DNA from: Alphaproteobacteria bacterium
GTDB taxonomy: Bacteria; Pseudomonadota; Alphaproteobacteria; Sphingomonadales; Sphingomonadaceae
Assembly: GCA_003241875.1 (NCBI GenBank)
Contig: QBLU01000004.1
Span: forward strand, 61,332-125,331
DNA length: 64,000 nt
Direction of reading: 5' to 3'
The notes under the pieces are model-generated. The model was not told the DNA's origin. It made no database searches and saw only the letters and a program-made list of their open reading frames with translations. Below are positions 28,738 through 36,969 of the stretch, piece by piece. A program made the position numbers and the translations under genes. Numbering within the stretch: position 1 is the first letter of the stretch; each line of letters opens with the position of its first letter.

Positions 28738-30393
28738 ATGCAGATCGCCGAAACGTTGAACCAGGGTCTTCGCCGCGAATATTCGCTGGTCATCCCCGCG
28801 GCGGCGCTTGCCGCCCGTGTCGATGCGCGCCTTGCCGAAGTGTCGAAGACGATCCGAATGCCGGGTTTCCGCCCCGGCAAGGTGCCGCCGAACCTGGTGC
28901 GCAAGATGCATGGCGAAGCGCTGCGGGGTGAGGCGCTGCAGGCGGCCGTGAACGACGGCGTCCAGCAGCTGCTGAGCGAAAAGCAGCTGCGCCCGGCCAA
29001 CCAGCCCCAGGTCGACCTCCAGGGCGAGCTGACCGACGGCAGCGATGTCGGGTTCAAGGTCGCGCTCGAAGTCTTGCCGACCGTCGACGACATCAGGATC
29101 GACGACCTGGCGCTCGAAAAGCTGGTGGTTGCCGCCGACGACAGTGCCATGGACGAGGCGCTGAAGCGTCTTGCCGGCCAGTCGCAGCGCAGCGAGCCTG
29201 CCGCCCTGACCTATGAGGCGAAGACCGGCGACACCGTCGTCATCGATTTCGAAGGCCGCGTCGACGGCGAGCTGTTCGATGGCGGCAAGGGCGAAGGCAT
29301 GCGCGTCACGCTCGGCTCCGGCCAGCTTATCCCCGGTTTCGAGGACCAGCTCGTCGGCGCCAAGGCCAATGACGAGCGCACCGTCAAGGTGACCTTCCCC
29401 GAGGATTACAACGTCGCTTACCTGAAGGGGAAGCCCGCCGAATTCGCCATTGTCGTGCAGGCGGTCGAAACGCCCGTCGAGAGCGCGATGGACGATGAAT
29501 TCGCCAAGAATTTCGGCATCGAATCGCTCGATGCGCTGAAGGAAATCCTGAAGGACCAGCTCGATGCCGAGCTGGGTGGCCTGACCCGCACCTATCTGAA
29601 GCGCAAGCTGCTCGACACGCTGGCGGCCCGCCATGACTTCGACGTGCCGGAATCGATGGTCGACGGCGAGTTCGAACAGATCTGGAACCAGCTGCAGCAG
29701 GAAGCGGCGCAGGATGCCGACCCCGTCGCCGCCCAGGCCCAGCTCGAGGCCGAGCGCGAGGATTATCGTCGTATCGCCGTCCGTCGCGTCCGTCTCGGGC
29801 TGCTGCTGAGCGAGATCGGCCAGCGCAACAACATCACCGTTACCCAGCCGGAGATGAACCGGCTGATCGGCCAGGAAGCCGCGCGCTATCCCGGTGAGCA
29901 GCAGAAGGTGGTGAAATTCTTCCAGGAAAATCCGATGGCTGCGGCGCAGCTGCGGGCGCCGCTGTATGAGGACAAGGTCGTCGATTTCCTGCTGTCGAAG
30001 GCCGAGATCACCGAGCGCAGCGTCGGCCGTGCCGAGCTGGAAGCCGCGATCGAGGACGAGGACGAGACGCCGGGGTCGGCGCACATCGGCCACGGCCATG
30101 CCGGCCATGTCCATGGACCGGATTGCGACCATGACCATGACCATGCCCCGGCCAAGCCCAAGAAGGCCGCCAAGGCCAAGGCCGTGAAGGAAGCAGCACC
30201 TGTCGAAGCGGCTCCTGTCGAAGCGGCCCCGGCCGAAGCTGCCGCTGTCGAAGCGCCCGTGAAGAAGGCGGCCAAGGCCAAGGCGGCACCGGCTGTCGAG
30301 GCCGCCGCTGCGGAAGCAGCGCCAGCCGTCGCAGCCCCGGCTGCCGAAGCGCCGGCCAAGCCGAAGCGTGCCGCCAAGAAGGCTGCAGAGTAA
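28738..30393 (+). CDS. tig: trigger factor with long His-rich and Lys/Ala-rich C-terminal tail
   Basis: 551 residues from ATG 28738, against about 430-450 usual. It is a ribosome-bound chaperone and prolyl isomerase. The ribosome-binding signature is 'IRMPGFRPGKVPPNLV', an FKBP-type domain follows ('GDTVVIDFEGRVDGELFDGG'), then the helical C-terminal arms. From about residue 449 there is a His-rich segment (HIGHGHAGHVHGPDCDHDHD) and then about 80 residues of Lys-Ala-Pro-Glu repeats resembling histone-H1-like tails. Upstream frame to 28657 overlaps the tRNA and is not used. It is followed by clpP and clpX, a classical order. Confidence 0.93.
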   Translation: MQIAETLNQGLRREYSLVIPAAALAARVDARLAEVSKTIRMPGFRPGKVPPNLVRKMHGEALRGEALQAAVNDGVQQLLSEKQLRPANQPQVDLQGELTDGSDVGFKVALEVLPTVDDIRIDDLALEKLVVAADDSAMDEALKRLAGQSQRSEPAALTYEAKTGDTVVIDFEGRVDGELFDGGKGEGMRVTLGSGQLIPGFEDQLVGAKANDERTVKVTFPEDYNVAYLKGKPAEFAIVVQAVETPVESAMDDEFAKNFGIESLDALKEILKDQLDAELGGLTRTYLKRKLLDTLAARHDFDVPESMVDGEFEQIWNQLQQEAAQDADPVAAQAQLEAEREDYRRIAVRRVRLGLLLSEIGQRNNITVTQPEMNRLIGQEAARYPGEQQKVVKFFQENPMAAAQLRAPLYEDKVVDFLLSKAEITERSVGRAELEAAIEDEDETPGSAHIGHGHAGHVHGPDCDHDHDHAPAKPKKAAKAKAVKEAAPVEAAPVEAAPAEAAAVEAPVKKAAKAKAAPAVEAAAAEAAPAVAAPAAEAPAKPKRAAKKAAE

Positions 30394-30438
30394 GATCACG
30401 TTCCCGGGCACAAGCGCCTGGGGGGTTGGCGAACACGG

Positions 30439-30469
30439 AGCGGGGCCGGCTTTTCAGCCGTGTCCCGCT
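30439..30469. terminator. hairpin between tig and clpP
   Basis: Outer stem AGCGGG/CCCGCT (30439-30444 with 30464-30469), inner stem CGGC/GCCG (30447-30450 with 30457-30460), loop TTTTCA. GGCG/CGCC can extend it outward. No clear U-run follows, so it may attenuate rather than end the tig transcript before clpP. Confidence 0.35.
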
Positions 30470-30571
30470 TCGCCGTTTGCGGCCTTGCGCCGGGAGCATG
30501 CGGCGGCGCATTGTCCCTCTTGAACTTCGTCGCCAAACGTCCGACGTTGCGGTGACACGGAAAGGTAATTC

Positions 30572-31204
30572 ATGCTCGACATCCACGCCGGCCTCATTCC
30601 CATGGTCATCGAAACGTCGAACCGCGGGGAGCGGTCGTTCGACATCTATTCGCGCTTGCTGCGCGAGCGCATCGTGTTTGTGACCGGCCAGGTCGAGGAC
30701 CATATGGCCTCGGTCATCGTCGCCCAGCTGCTGTTCCTGGAATCGGAAAATCCGAAGAAGGACATCTTTATGTACATCAACTCGCCGGGCGGGGTGATCA
30801 CCAGCGGCATGGCGATCTATGACACCATGCAGTACATCCGCCCGCGGGTCGGCACCTGCTGCATCGGCCAGGCCGCGTCGATGGGCAGCTTCCTGCTTGC
30901 CGCCGGTGAGCCGGGCATGCGCGTTGCGTTGAAGAACGCCCGCATCATGGTCCATCAGCCTTCGGGCGGGGCCCAGGGCCAGGCGACCGACATCGAGATC
31001 CAGGCGCGCGAAATCCTGAGGGTGCGGCACGCGCTGAACCAGCTGTACGTCAAGCATACCGGCAAGGATCTCGACACCATCGAGCGTGCCATGGAGCGCG
31101 ACAAGTTCCTGTCCGCCGATGAAGCCAAGGAATTCGGTCTGTGTGACGAAGTTTACGAACGTCGCCCGCTGCCGACCGACGGCGAAGCGTTGAAGGCCGC
31201 GTGA
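30572..31204 (+). CDS. clpP: ATP-dependent Clp protease proteolytic subunit
   Basis: 210 residues. Serine peptidase with nucleophile S103 in '[14 protein letters not shown]', H128 in 'IMVHQPSGG', and Asp in the '[16 protein letters not shown]' region. The start '[20 protein letters not shown]' is typical, with a GGAAAGG ribosome-binding site 7 bp upstream. It assembles into tetradecamers that degrade substrates fed by ClpX, encoded next. A CTTGAA element near 30519 hints at heat-shock sigma control, but no good -10 follows. Confidence 0.97.
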   Translation: MLDIHAGLIPMVIETSNRGERSFDIYSRLLRERIVFVTGQVEDHMASVIVAQLLFLESENPKKDIFMYINSPGGVITSGMAIYDTMQYIRPRVGTCCIGQAASMGSFLLAAGEPGMRVALKNARIMVHQPSGGAQGQATDIEIQAREILRVRHALNQLYVKHTGKDLDTIERAMERDKFLSADEAKEFGLCDEVYERRPLPTDGEALKAA

Positions 31205-31335
31205 CGGAGCAGCCGGCACTTTTTTCGGGTCCGGCGGGTCGGTCACTGCGTTAATATGACGCCCGATTGTGCTGCCGGACTTGCCGTGGGCACTATTTGA
31301 CAGTTACACTCGCGGCAGAGCGAGAGAGGAAAGCC

Positions 31336-32586
31336 ATGACCAAGCTGAGTGGGGGCGATTCGAAGAGTACGCTCTATTGCAGCTTTTGCGGCAAGAGCCA
31401 GCATGAGGTGCGCAAGCTGATTGCCGGGCCGACGGTGTTCATCTGTGATGAATGCGTCGAGCTGTGCAACGACATCATCCGCGAGGAAACCAAGACGGCG
31501 CTGGTGAAGAAGGCCGGCGACGTGCCGACCCCGCGCGAGATCTGCAAGGTGCTCGACGATTATGTCATCGGCCAGATGCACGCCAAGCGCGTGTTGTCGG
31601 TCGCCGTGCACAATCACTACAAGCGGCTGAACCATGGCGGCAAGGGTGCCGAGGTCGAGCTGGCCAAGTCGAACATCCTGCTCGTCGGCCCGACGGGTTG
31701 CGGCAAAACCTTGCTCGCCCAGACGCTGGCGCGCATCCTCGATGTGCCGTTCACCATGGCCGATGCGACGACACTGACCGAAGCCGGTTATGTCGGCGAG
31801 GATGTCGAGAACATCATCCTGAAGCTGCTGCAGGCGAGCGACTATAACGTCGAGCGGGCGCAGCGCGGCATCGTCTATATCGACGAAATCGACAAGATCA
31901 GTCGCAAGGCCGACAATCCGTCGATCACGCGTGACGTGTCGGGCGAGGGCGTCCAGCAGGCGCTGCTGAAGATCATGGAGGGCACCACCGCCTCCGTGCC
32001 GCCCCAGGGTGGCCGCAAGCATCCGCAGCAGGAGTTCCTGCAGGTCGACACGACGAACATCCTGTTCATCTGTGGCGGTGCCTTCTCGGGCCTCGATCGT
32101 ATCATCGGTGACCGTCTGCAGGGCAAGTCGATCGGGTTCGGCGCGCATGTCGCGGCGCCCGACGAACGCCGCGTCGGCCAACTGTTGATGAAGTGCGAGC
32201 CCGAGGATCTGCTGCGCTTCGGTCTCATTCCGGAGTTCATCGGCCGCCTGCCGGTGATCGCGACGCTGGAAGATCTGGATGAGGCGGCGCTGATCAAGAT
32301 CCTGACCGAGCCGAAGAACGCCCTGTCGAAGCAGTATGCCCGCCTGTTCGAGATGGAGGGCATGAAGCTGACCTTCCAGCCCGACGCGCTGGCGGCGATT
32401 GCCAAGCGGGCGATCGAGCGCAAGACCGGCGCCCGCGGGCTGCGGTCGATCATGGAGTCGATCCTGCTCGACACGATGTTCGAGCTGCCCGGTCTGGAAG
32501 GCGTCGAGGAAATCCTCGTCGACCAGGATGTTGTCGCCGGCACCAAGGAGCCGGTGCGGCTTCTGGTTACCGACAAGGCGGCCTAA
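31336..32586 (+). CDS. clpX: ATP-dependent Clp protease ATP-binding subunit ClpX
   Basis: 416 residues from ATG 31336 (GAGAGGAAAG upstream); the longer frame from 31267 is not used. The N-terminal zinc-binding domain has C15, C18, C37 and C40. The AAA+ module has Walker A '[12 protein letters not shown]' near residue 119, Walker B '[10 protein letters not shown]', the pore loop in '[12 protein letters not shown]' and the ClpP-contacting IGF loop 'SIGFGAHV'. It unfolds tagged proteins for ClpP. A 131-bp gap after clpP may hold its own promoter. Confidence 0.97.
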   Translation: MTKLSGGDSKSTLYCSFCGKSQHEVRKLIAGPTVFICDECVELCNDIIREETKTALVKKAGDVPTPREICKVLDDYVIGQMHAKRVLSVAVHNHYKRLNHGGKGAEVELAKSNILLVGPTGCGKTLLAQTLARILDVPFTMADATTLTEAGYVGEDVENIILKLLQASDYNVERAQRGIVYIDEIDKISRKADNPSITRDVSGEGVQQALLKIMEGTTASVPPQGGRKHPQQEFLQVDTTNILFICGGAFSGLDRIIGDRLQGKSIGFGAHVAAPDERRVGQLLMKCEPEDLLRFGLIPEFIGRLPVIATLEDLDEAALIKILTEPKNALSKQYARLFEMEGMKLTFQPDALAAIAKRAIERKTGARGLRSIMESILLDTMFELPGLEGVEEILVDQDVVAGTKEPVRLLVTDKAA

Positions 32587-32604
32587 CGGGCCGGCGCACA
32601 GACC

Positions 32605-33492
32605 GTGGCGATCGACGTTTCGACGCTGATCGCCGCGGTCTTGGGCGCCGGCACGACCGCGTTTGCCGTGCTGCAATGGTCGTCGAAGCCATTTTTCGAC
32701 CGCCATCTCGAGGCTTACAAGACCGGTCTCAGCCGCGACAACGCTTTGCTGCTGGGTGATGCCGAGGCCGACCGCAAATACCGTTTCGAGGCGCGCCAGC
32801 GGCTGCACAACGCCGTTGGCCCACTGCGCTTTCAGCTGATCCAGACGGCCGTGCAAGTTCGCGACCGTATCTTCAACATCGTCGAATATGGGCATGACCT
32901 CGGCACGCGCGGCTATTTCTATCGCAGCACGCTGTACCGCACCTGCCGGTTGATCGCGCTGCTCGAGCTGATCGAGCGCGAAATGGGCTATGCCGACTTT
33001 TCGGTCGATGACGCGATGCTGCGCATCGTCCGGTTCCGCAGGCTGGTCTTCCAGGCGTTTTCGGGCAGCTGGTTCCTGCTCGATCACCCCGGCTGCGATT
33101 GGACGATCGAGCGCGAGCATCTGTTTCGCGACACCCTGCCGGTCATCGCAGCAGCGATGCTGACGGCCGGTGCAAACGGCCAGAACCGTGTTGTCCGTGT
33201 CGACGAATTCAATGCGGTGCTGGCGCAGGGCCGCGGCTATCTCGAGCCCATCGCAACCCAGATTGCGGCACTCGACCCCCGCGAGACGCCGGTGTTATGG
33301 TTGCGTATCATAGCGGTGGCGGCAATCTGCGACGCCCTACTGCGCTCCGAACCCCAACTTGCCGACGCGCTGGGCGCCAAGGACAATTATGATTTCGCGC
33401 CGCTGCTGGCCGCCAGCGACGATCCTTTCATCGCCGCCAATTGTGCAGCCTATGCCAAGGCGATCGGCGAACTGGCGGCCGGCTTGCGCTGA
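32605..33492 (+). CDS. hypothetical protein with N-terminal membrane anchor
   Basis: 295 residues from GTG 32605, 18 bp after clpX. A short hydrophobic N-terminus (TLIAAVLGAGTTAFAVLQW) could be a membrane anchor. The remainder is helical and charged, without recognisable catalytic motifs ('RLHNAVGPLRFQLIQTAVQV', 'EREMGYADFSVDDAMLRIVR'). It is convergent with the flippase gene, 15 bp apart. I do not recognise a family. Codon use matches its neighbours. Confidence 0.65.
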   Translation: MAIDVSTLIAAVLGAGTTAFAVLQWSSKPFFDRHLEAYKTGLSRDNALLLGDAEADRKYRFEARQRLHNAVGPLRFQLIQTAVQVRDRIFNIVEYGHDLGTRGYFYRSTLYRTCRLIALLELIEREMGYADFSVDDAMLRIVRFRRLVFQAFSGSWFLLDHPGCDWTIEREHLFRDTLPVIAAAMLTAGANGQNRVVRVDEFNAVLAQGRGYLEPIATQIAALDPRETPVLWLRIIAVAAICDALLRSEPQLADALGAKDNYDFAPLLAASDDPFIAANCAAYAKAIGELAAGLR

Positions 33493-33507
33493 TGATGCGG
33501 CGGCCGG

Positions 33508-34815
33508 TCAGCCCGGCAGGCGCAGCTGACGCCGCACCAATATCGTCATCGTGCCGTTGCGGACCAGGAAGCTGAGCGCGGTCGCGATTGCCGCGCCGGT
33601 AATGCCATAGGCGGGGATAAGCACCATGCCTGACAGCCCGAGCACTGCGAGCGAAAGCAGCGCCAGCCGCAGCGACCATTTCTCGCGGCCGGTCATCAGC
33701 AGCACCGCGCCGACCGATCCGGTGGCGATGTTGGCGATCTGGCCCAGCGCCAGAATGCGCAACGCCGGCGCGGCGACGACGAATTCCGGGCCGAAGAAGC
33801 CGAGTACCCAGGCCGGCACCGCCAGCACCAGCAGCAAGAGCGGCAGCGAGCCGAGGATCATCATCTTGGCGGAATGGCGCCAGATGTCCCGCACCCCGGC
33901 GACATTGCCGACGCGGTGCGCAGCTGCCAGTCGTGGCCCAACGACGACATCGAGCGTGCTGGCGACCAGCCCGATCAGCGCGGTGATCTGCCAGGCGGTC
34001 CGGAATTGCCCGACCTCGACCTTGCCGAAATAGCGGCCGAGCATCAGCAGGATCAGCCAGTCGGCGAGCATCGCCGCGAGCACGGTCAGCGATATCCGCC
34101 AGCTTTGCGACAGCAGCGGCCGCGCCGAAACCGCGGACGGCGGCGCCCAGTCGCGCGACTTGCGGCGAAACATCAGCCAGCCGCTGGCGGTGCCGATCGC
34201 GGTGGCGGCGGCAAAGACGACGAACAGATGCTGCACATCGGTGCCGACGCCCGATGCCACAGCGATGCCCAGCGCCAGCAGCGTCAGCAGCATCGGCATC
34301 GGTCCGTCGATGAACTGCGCCGCGAGGACGATGCCCGAGCCGCGCAGGCTGGCGACGGCAACGCGGGTCAACGCCAGCGGCACGACGGCGAGTGCTGCCA
34401 GTCGCAGCATCGTCGTGTCGCCCCCCTCGTCGAGCAGCCGGGTCAGCAGGGGCGCGCCCGCAATCGCCAGCAGTCCCGCCATGCCGATTGAAATGCCGCC
34501 GACCACTGCCACGACCTTGCGGACACTGCCACCGGCAGCGGCGGTATCGCCGATTTTCACATCGCCGGCGACGGTGCGCAACAGGATGTAATCGAGCCCG
34601 ACCAGCGACAACGTCGCCGCGATCGTCGCGGTTGTCAGCGCGAGCGCATAATTGCCGGTGCCGGCAGCACCGAAAAGCCTGGCGATGAAGTAGCTGAAAG
34701 CGAAACTTGCGGCGGCGCCGAACAGACGGATGGCAAAGGCGATCGCGGTCTGGCGGTTGTTGCGGTCACCCAGGGCCCGGGCGACCCGGGCGCGAAGGAC
34801 AGCAGGGCTGGGCAT
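33508..34815 (-). CDS. polysaccharide flippase-like membrane protein (MATE/Wzx superfamily)
   Basis: 435 residues from ATG 34815; a GTG at 34839 would add eight residues. About 12-14 hydrophobic segments follow an N-terminal 'TAIAFAIRLFGAAASFAFSY', which is typical of oligosaccharide flippases (RfbX/Wzx, PF01943/PF13440 type). Such proteins move lipid-linked glycans across the inner membrane. No glycosyltransferase genes are adjacent, so the substrate cannot be guessed. It is the downstream neighbour of a secreted unknown on the same strand. Confidence 0.75.
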   Translation of the reverse strand: MPSPAVLRARVARALGDRNNRQTAIAFAIRLFGAAASFAFSYFIARLFGAAGTGNYALALTTATIAATLSLVGLDYILLRTVAGDVKIGDTAAAGGSVRKVVAVVGGISIGMAGLLAIAGAPLLTRLLDEGGDTTMLRLAALAVVPLALTRVAVASLRGSGIVLAAQFIDGPMPMLLTLLALGIAVASGVGTDVQHLFVVFAAATAIGTASGWLMFRRKSRDWAPPSAVSARPLLSQSWRISLTVLAAMLADWLILLMLGRYFGKVEVGQFRTAWQITALIGLVASTLDVVVGPRLAAAHRVGNVAGVRDIWRHSAKMMILGSLPLLLLVLAVPAWVLGFFGPEFVVAAPALRILALGQIANIATGSVGAVLLMTGREKWSLRLALLSLAVLGLSGMVLIPAYGITGAAIATALSFLVRNGTMTILVRRQLRLPG

Positions 34816-34904
34816 GATGACGGTGAAACTTCCCAACACGCTGCGAGCGGCTGTCTCTTAGCTGCTGGTGTTCGCATCGCCAAGCCGCATGTTGCAGCGC
34901 AGCG

Positions 34905-36206
34905 TCACTCGCAGTCGGGCTGTTTCTTCTTTTTGCCGAACATGCTGCCAAGCGCACCGCCGACGGCGCCGCCGAGACCCTCTGCCATCGCGTCGCTGGC
35001 ATTGGGTTGGCAGGCAGGCTTGCCCTTTTTGCCCCGCCGTGACGAACTGCCGCCCATCGCGCTCATGTCCATGCCGGCGATGCCGCCGGTGCGCGAGACA
35101 TAGCGTGCCTTGACCGTCCAATCCTGCACCCAAGGCACCTTCGGGTCGGCGGGGCGGGGCGGATGGACGAAGTTTTCCTCGGGGCCATGGGCGACAAGGG
35201 TCAACAGTCCGGTCGGCGCGGCGGCCATTGCCTCCTTGGGGATGGTGCAGTTCGTCTGCGCCGGCGGCAGCAACTGCTTGCGCCCAACCAATCGCGCGGC
35301 TTCGGCGGGGGCGATGTAGTCGCTGAGGCCCGAGACGAAGGTCGACGAATCGCTCGACGACCAGAACACGATGGTGGCGCCATCGGCCTCGTTGCCGGTG
35401 CCGCCGGCGCCCATCATCTGGGCGAAATGCGCCGTCGTACCCGGGATGCCGTTCCACGACAGGTCGAGCGCGCCCGATGGCAGCTTGGCCTGTCTCAGGT
35501 CGAGGCCCTGCATCCAGTCGGTGGCGAGGTTGAAGGCGATCTCGGGCGTGTAGTTGCCGGCGACCCGATGCGCGCCGACCAGCGAGGCGTCGCCCGGCAC
35601 GCTCTGCCGGCTGCCGCGATCGTCGTTGGGCCAATAGCCATAGGTCGGCCAGCTCGATTGCGACGGCCCGCGGGCGATGCGCACCTGCTCACCGCCGAAC
35701 AGCCCGGCGGGAACCTGGCCCGCCGCCATCTTGGCGAAATCGAAGACGACGGGCTGGCCGGGGCGGGCGGTGTCGCCGCAGCCCCAGAACAACAGCAGGC
35801 GCCCCTTGGGCCGTTCGAAGTCACCCGGTTCGGCAGTGGTGCCGACAATTTTCTTGGGTGTCTTCAGCGCCAGCGCCGTGCCCATCGTCATCGCCGGGGG
35901 GATGAAATGCTGGGCGGTCGGCGGTCCGGCCGGTGGCAGCTTTGAACCCAGGTCGAGGTTGAGCAGCTTCATCGGGCCGGCGCTGCCGCCGCCCATCGCC
36001 ATCTTCATCATGTCGCCGGCCGATGGCGCCTTGCCGCCGACGCCGAAACCGCTCTGGGTCGCTGCGCTCATCCAGTACACGGTCTTGGGCGGGATGACCT
36101 GCTGGACGATGGGCCGCGCGCTGGGCTTTGTCGCCTTGGGGGCTGCCTGCAGCGGCAGCGGCGCCAGTGCCAGGCACAGGATGGAAACGCCGATCATGCT
36201 GGGCAT
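34905..36206 (-). CDS. secreted hypothetical protein
   Basis: 433 residues with a signal peptide (MPSMIGVSILCLALAPLPLQ-AA), GAGGGAAC before the ATG. The mature part holds Gly/Met-rich stretches ('GDMMKMAMGGGSAGPMKL'), a 'RLLLFWGCGDTARPGQPVVF' core, and a C-terminal region ending in a glycine-zipper-like run (GLGGAVGGALGSMFGKKKKQ) followed by DCE. I recognise no enzyme motif. The glycine-zipper end could interact with membrane or form oligomers. Confidence 0.65.
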   Translation of the reverse strand: MPSMIGVSILCLALAPLPLQAAPKATKPSARPIVQQVIPPKTVYWMSAATQSGFGVGGKAPSAGDMMKMAMGGGSAGPMKLLNLDLGSKLPPAGPPTAQHFIPPAMTMGTALALKTPKKIVGTTAEPGDFERPKGRLLLFWGCGDTARPGQPVVFDFAKMAAGQVPAGLFGGEQVRIARGPSQSSWPTYGYWPNDDRGSRQSVPGDASLVGAHRVAGNYTPEIAFNLATDWMQGLDLRQAKLPSGALDLSWNGIPGTTAHFAQMMGAGGTGNEADGATIVFWSSSDSSTFVSGLSDYIAPAEAARLVGRKQLLPPAQTNCTIPKEAMAAAPTGLLTLVAHGPEENFVHPPRPADPKVPWVQDWTVKARYVSRTGGIAGMDMSAMGGSSSRRGKKGKPACQPNASDAMAEGLGGAVGGALGSMFGKKKKQPDCE

Positions 36207-36415
36207 CGCAGTTCCCTCGAACCGATCTTGCCAGCCATGCTATGCCAGATGACGACTGTAAACAATGCCGCGGCGTAACGACAGCGCAGGCCTGTCACCA
36301 TCGCTACCACGACGACCGGTGCGATTTTCCGACCGATCGGCTGATTGCCCGGTGACGCGGGGCCGGCAAGCGGCCATTATCGGCCCGGGCGTTTTCGCCG
36401 GCAAAGGAGCGCGCA

Positions 36416-36511
36416 ATGGCAAAAGGCCAGATGAAGTCGAACAAGGAAACCCGCAAGCCCAAGGCGGCGCCGCCCAAGAAGGAGCCGCAGGCGAAGCCGT
36501 CGACGAAGTGA
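36416..36511 (+). CDS. 31-residue highly basic protein
   Basis: ATG 36416 with AAAGGAG 8 bp upstream; the stop TGATG shares its last base with the next start. The sequence begins MAKGQMKSNKETRKPKAAPP and is mostly Lys, Pro and Ala. Short proteins beginning MAKGQMR/KSN are widespread and uncharacterised in Proteobacteria. The good ribosome-binding site and stop-start contact with the cupin gene support translation. Confidence 0.6.
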   Translation: MAKGQMKSNKETRKPKAAPPKKEPQAKPSTK

Positions 36512-36939
36512 TGGACGTGGGCGCCGCGGCGATCGTCGCGGCGCTGAACCTGGCGCCGCATCCTGAGGGCGGCTGGTATCGCGAGACGCTGCGCGGCCCG
36601 CCGGGTGCGGACGGCCGGGTGCAGGTGACGGCAATCCATTTCCTGCTGGAGGCCGACCAGGCGTCGCACTGGCACCGCGTCGATGCCGTGGAGATCTGGT
36701 GCTGGCACGCCGGCAGCGCCGTGGCACTGCATACTGCGGCGGGCGATGCCGGGCCAGTGACGAGTGTGCGGCTGGGCGGCGACGTGCTGGCCGGCGACCA
36801 TTGCCAGGCGGTGGTGCCGGCGGGACATTGGCAGGCGGCACGGGCCGGGGCCGGCTGGGCGCTGGTCAGCTGCGTGGTGGCGCCGGGTTTCGAATTCGCG
36901 GGCTTCACGCTCGCCGCGCCGGGCTGGTCGCCTGGTTGA
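36511..36939 (+). CDS. cupin domain protein, DUF985 family
   Basis: 142 residues from ATG 36511, which overlaps the stop of the small basic gene. The longer upstream frame is out of register with that gene's coding and is not used. Family landmarks are 'LAPHPEGGWYRET', 'AIHFLLEADQASHWHRVDAVEIWCWHAG' (shortened here: SHWHRVDAVEIWCWHAG, with cupin metal-type His and Glu) and 'VVPAGHWQAARA'. DUF985 cupins are related to sugar epimerase-like folds; no activity is established. Confidence 0.75.
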   Translation: MDVGAAAIVAALNLAPHPEGGWYRETLRGPPGADGRVQVTAIHFLLEADQASHWHRVDAVEIWCWHAGSAVALHTAAGDAGPVTSVRLGGDVLAGDHCQAVVPAGHWQAARAGAGWALVSCVVAPGFEFAGFTLAAPGWSPG

Positions 36940-36969
36940 TACGGCGGGCGTAGAAGAGGGGGAACGACG

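Noticed and set aside
30515..30571. Heat-shock (sigma-32) promoter for clpP
   Set aside because: CTTGAA is present, but no CCCCAT-like -10 lies at the right distance.
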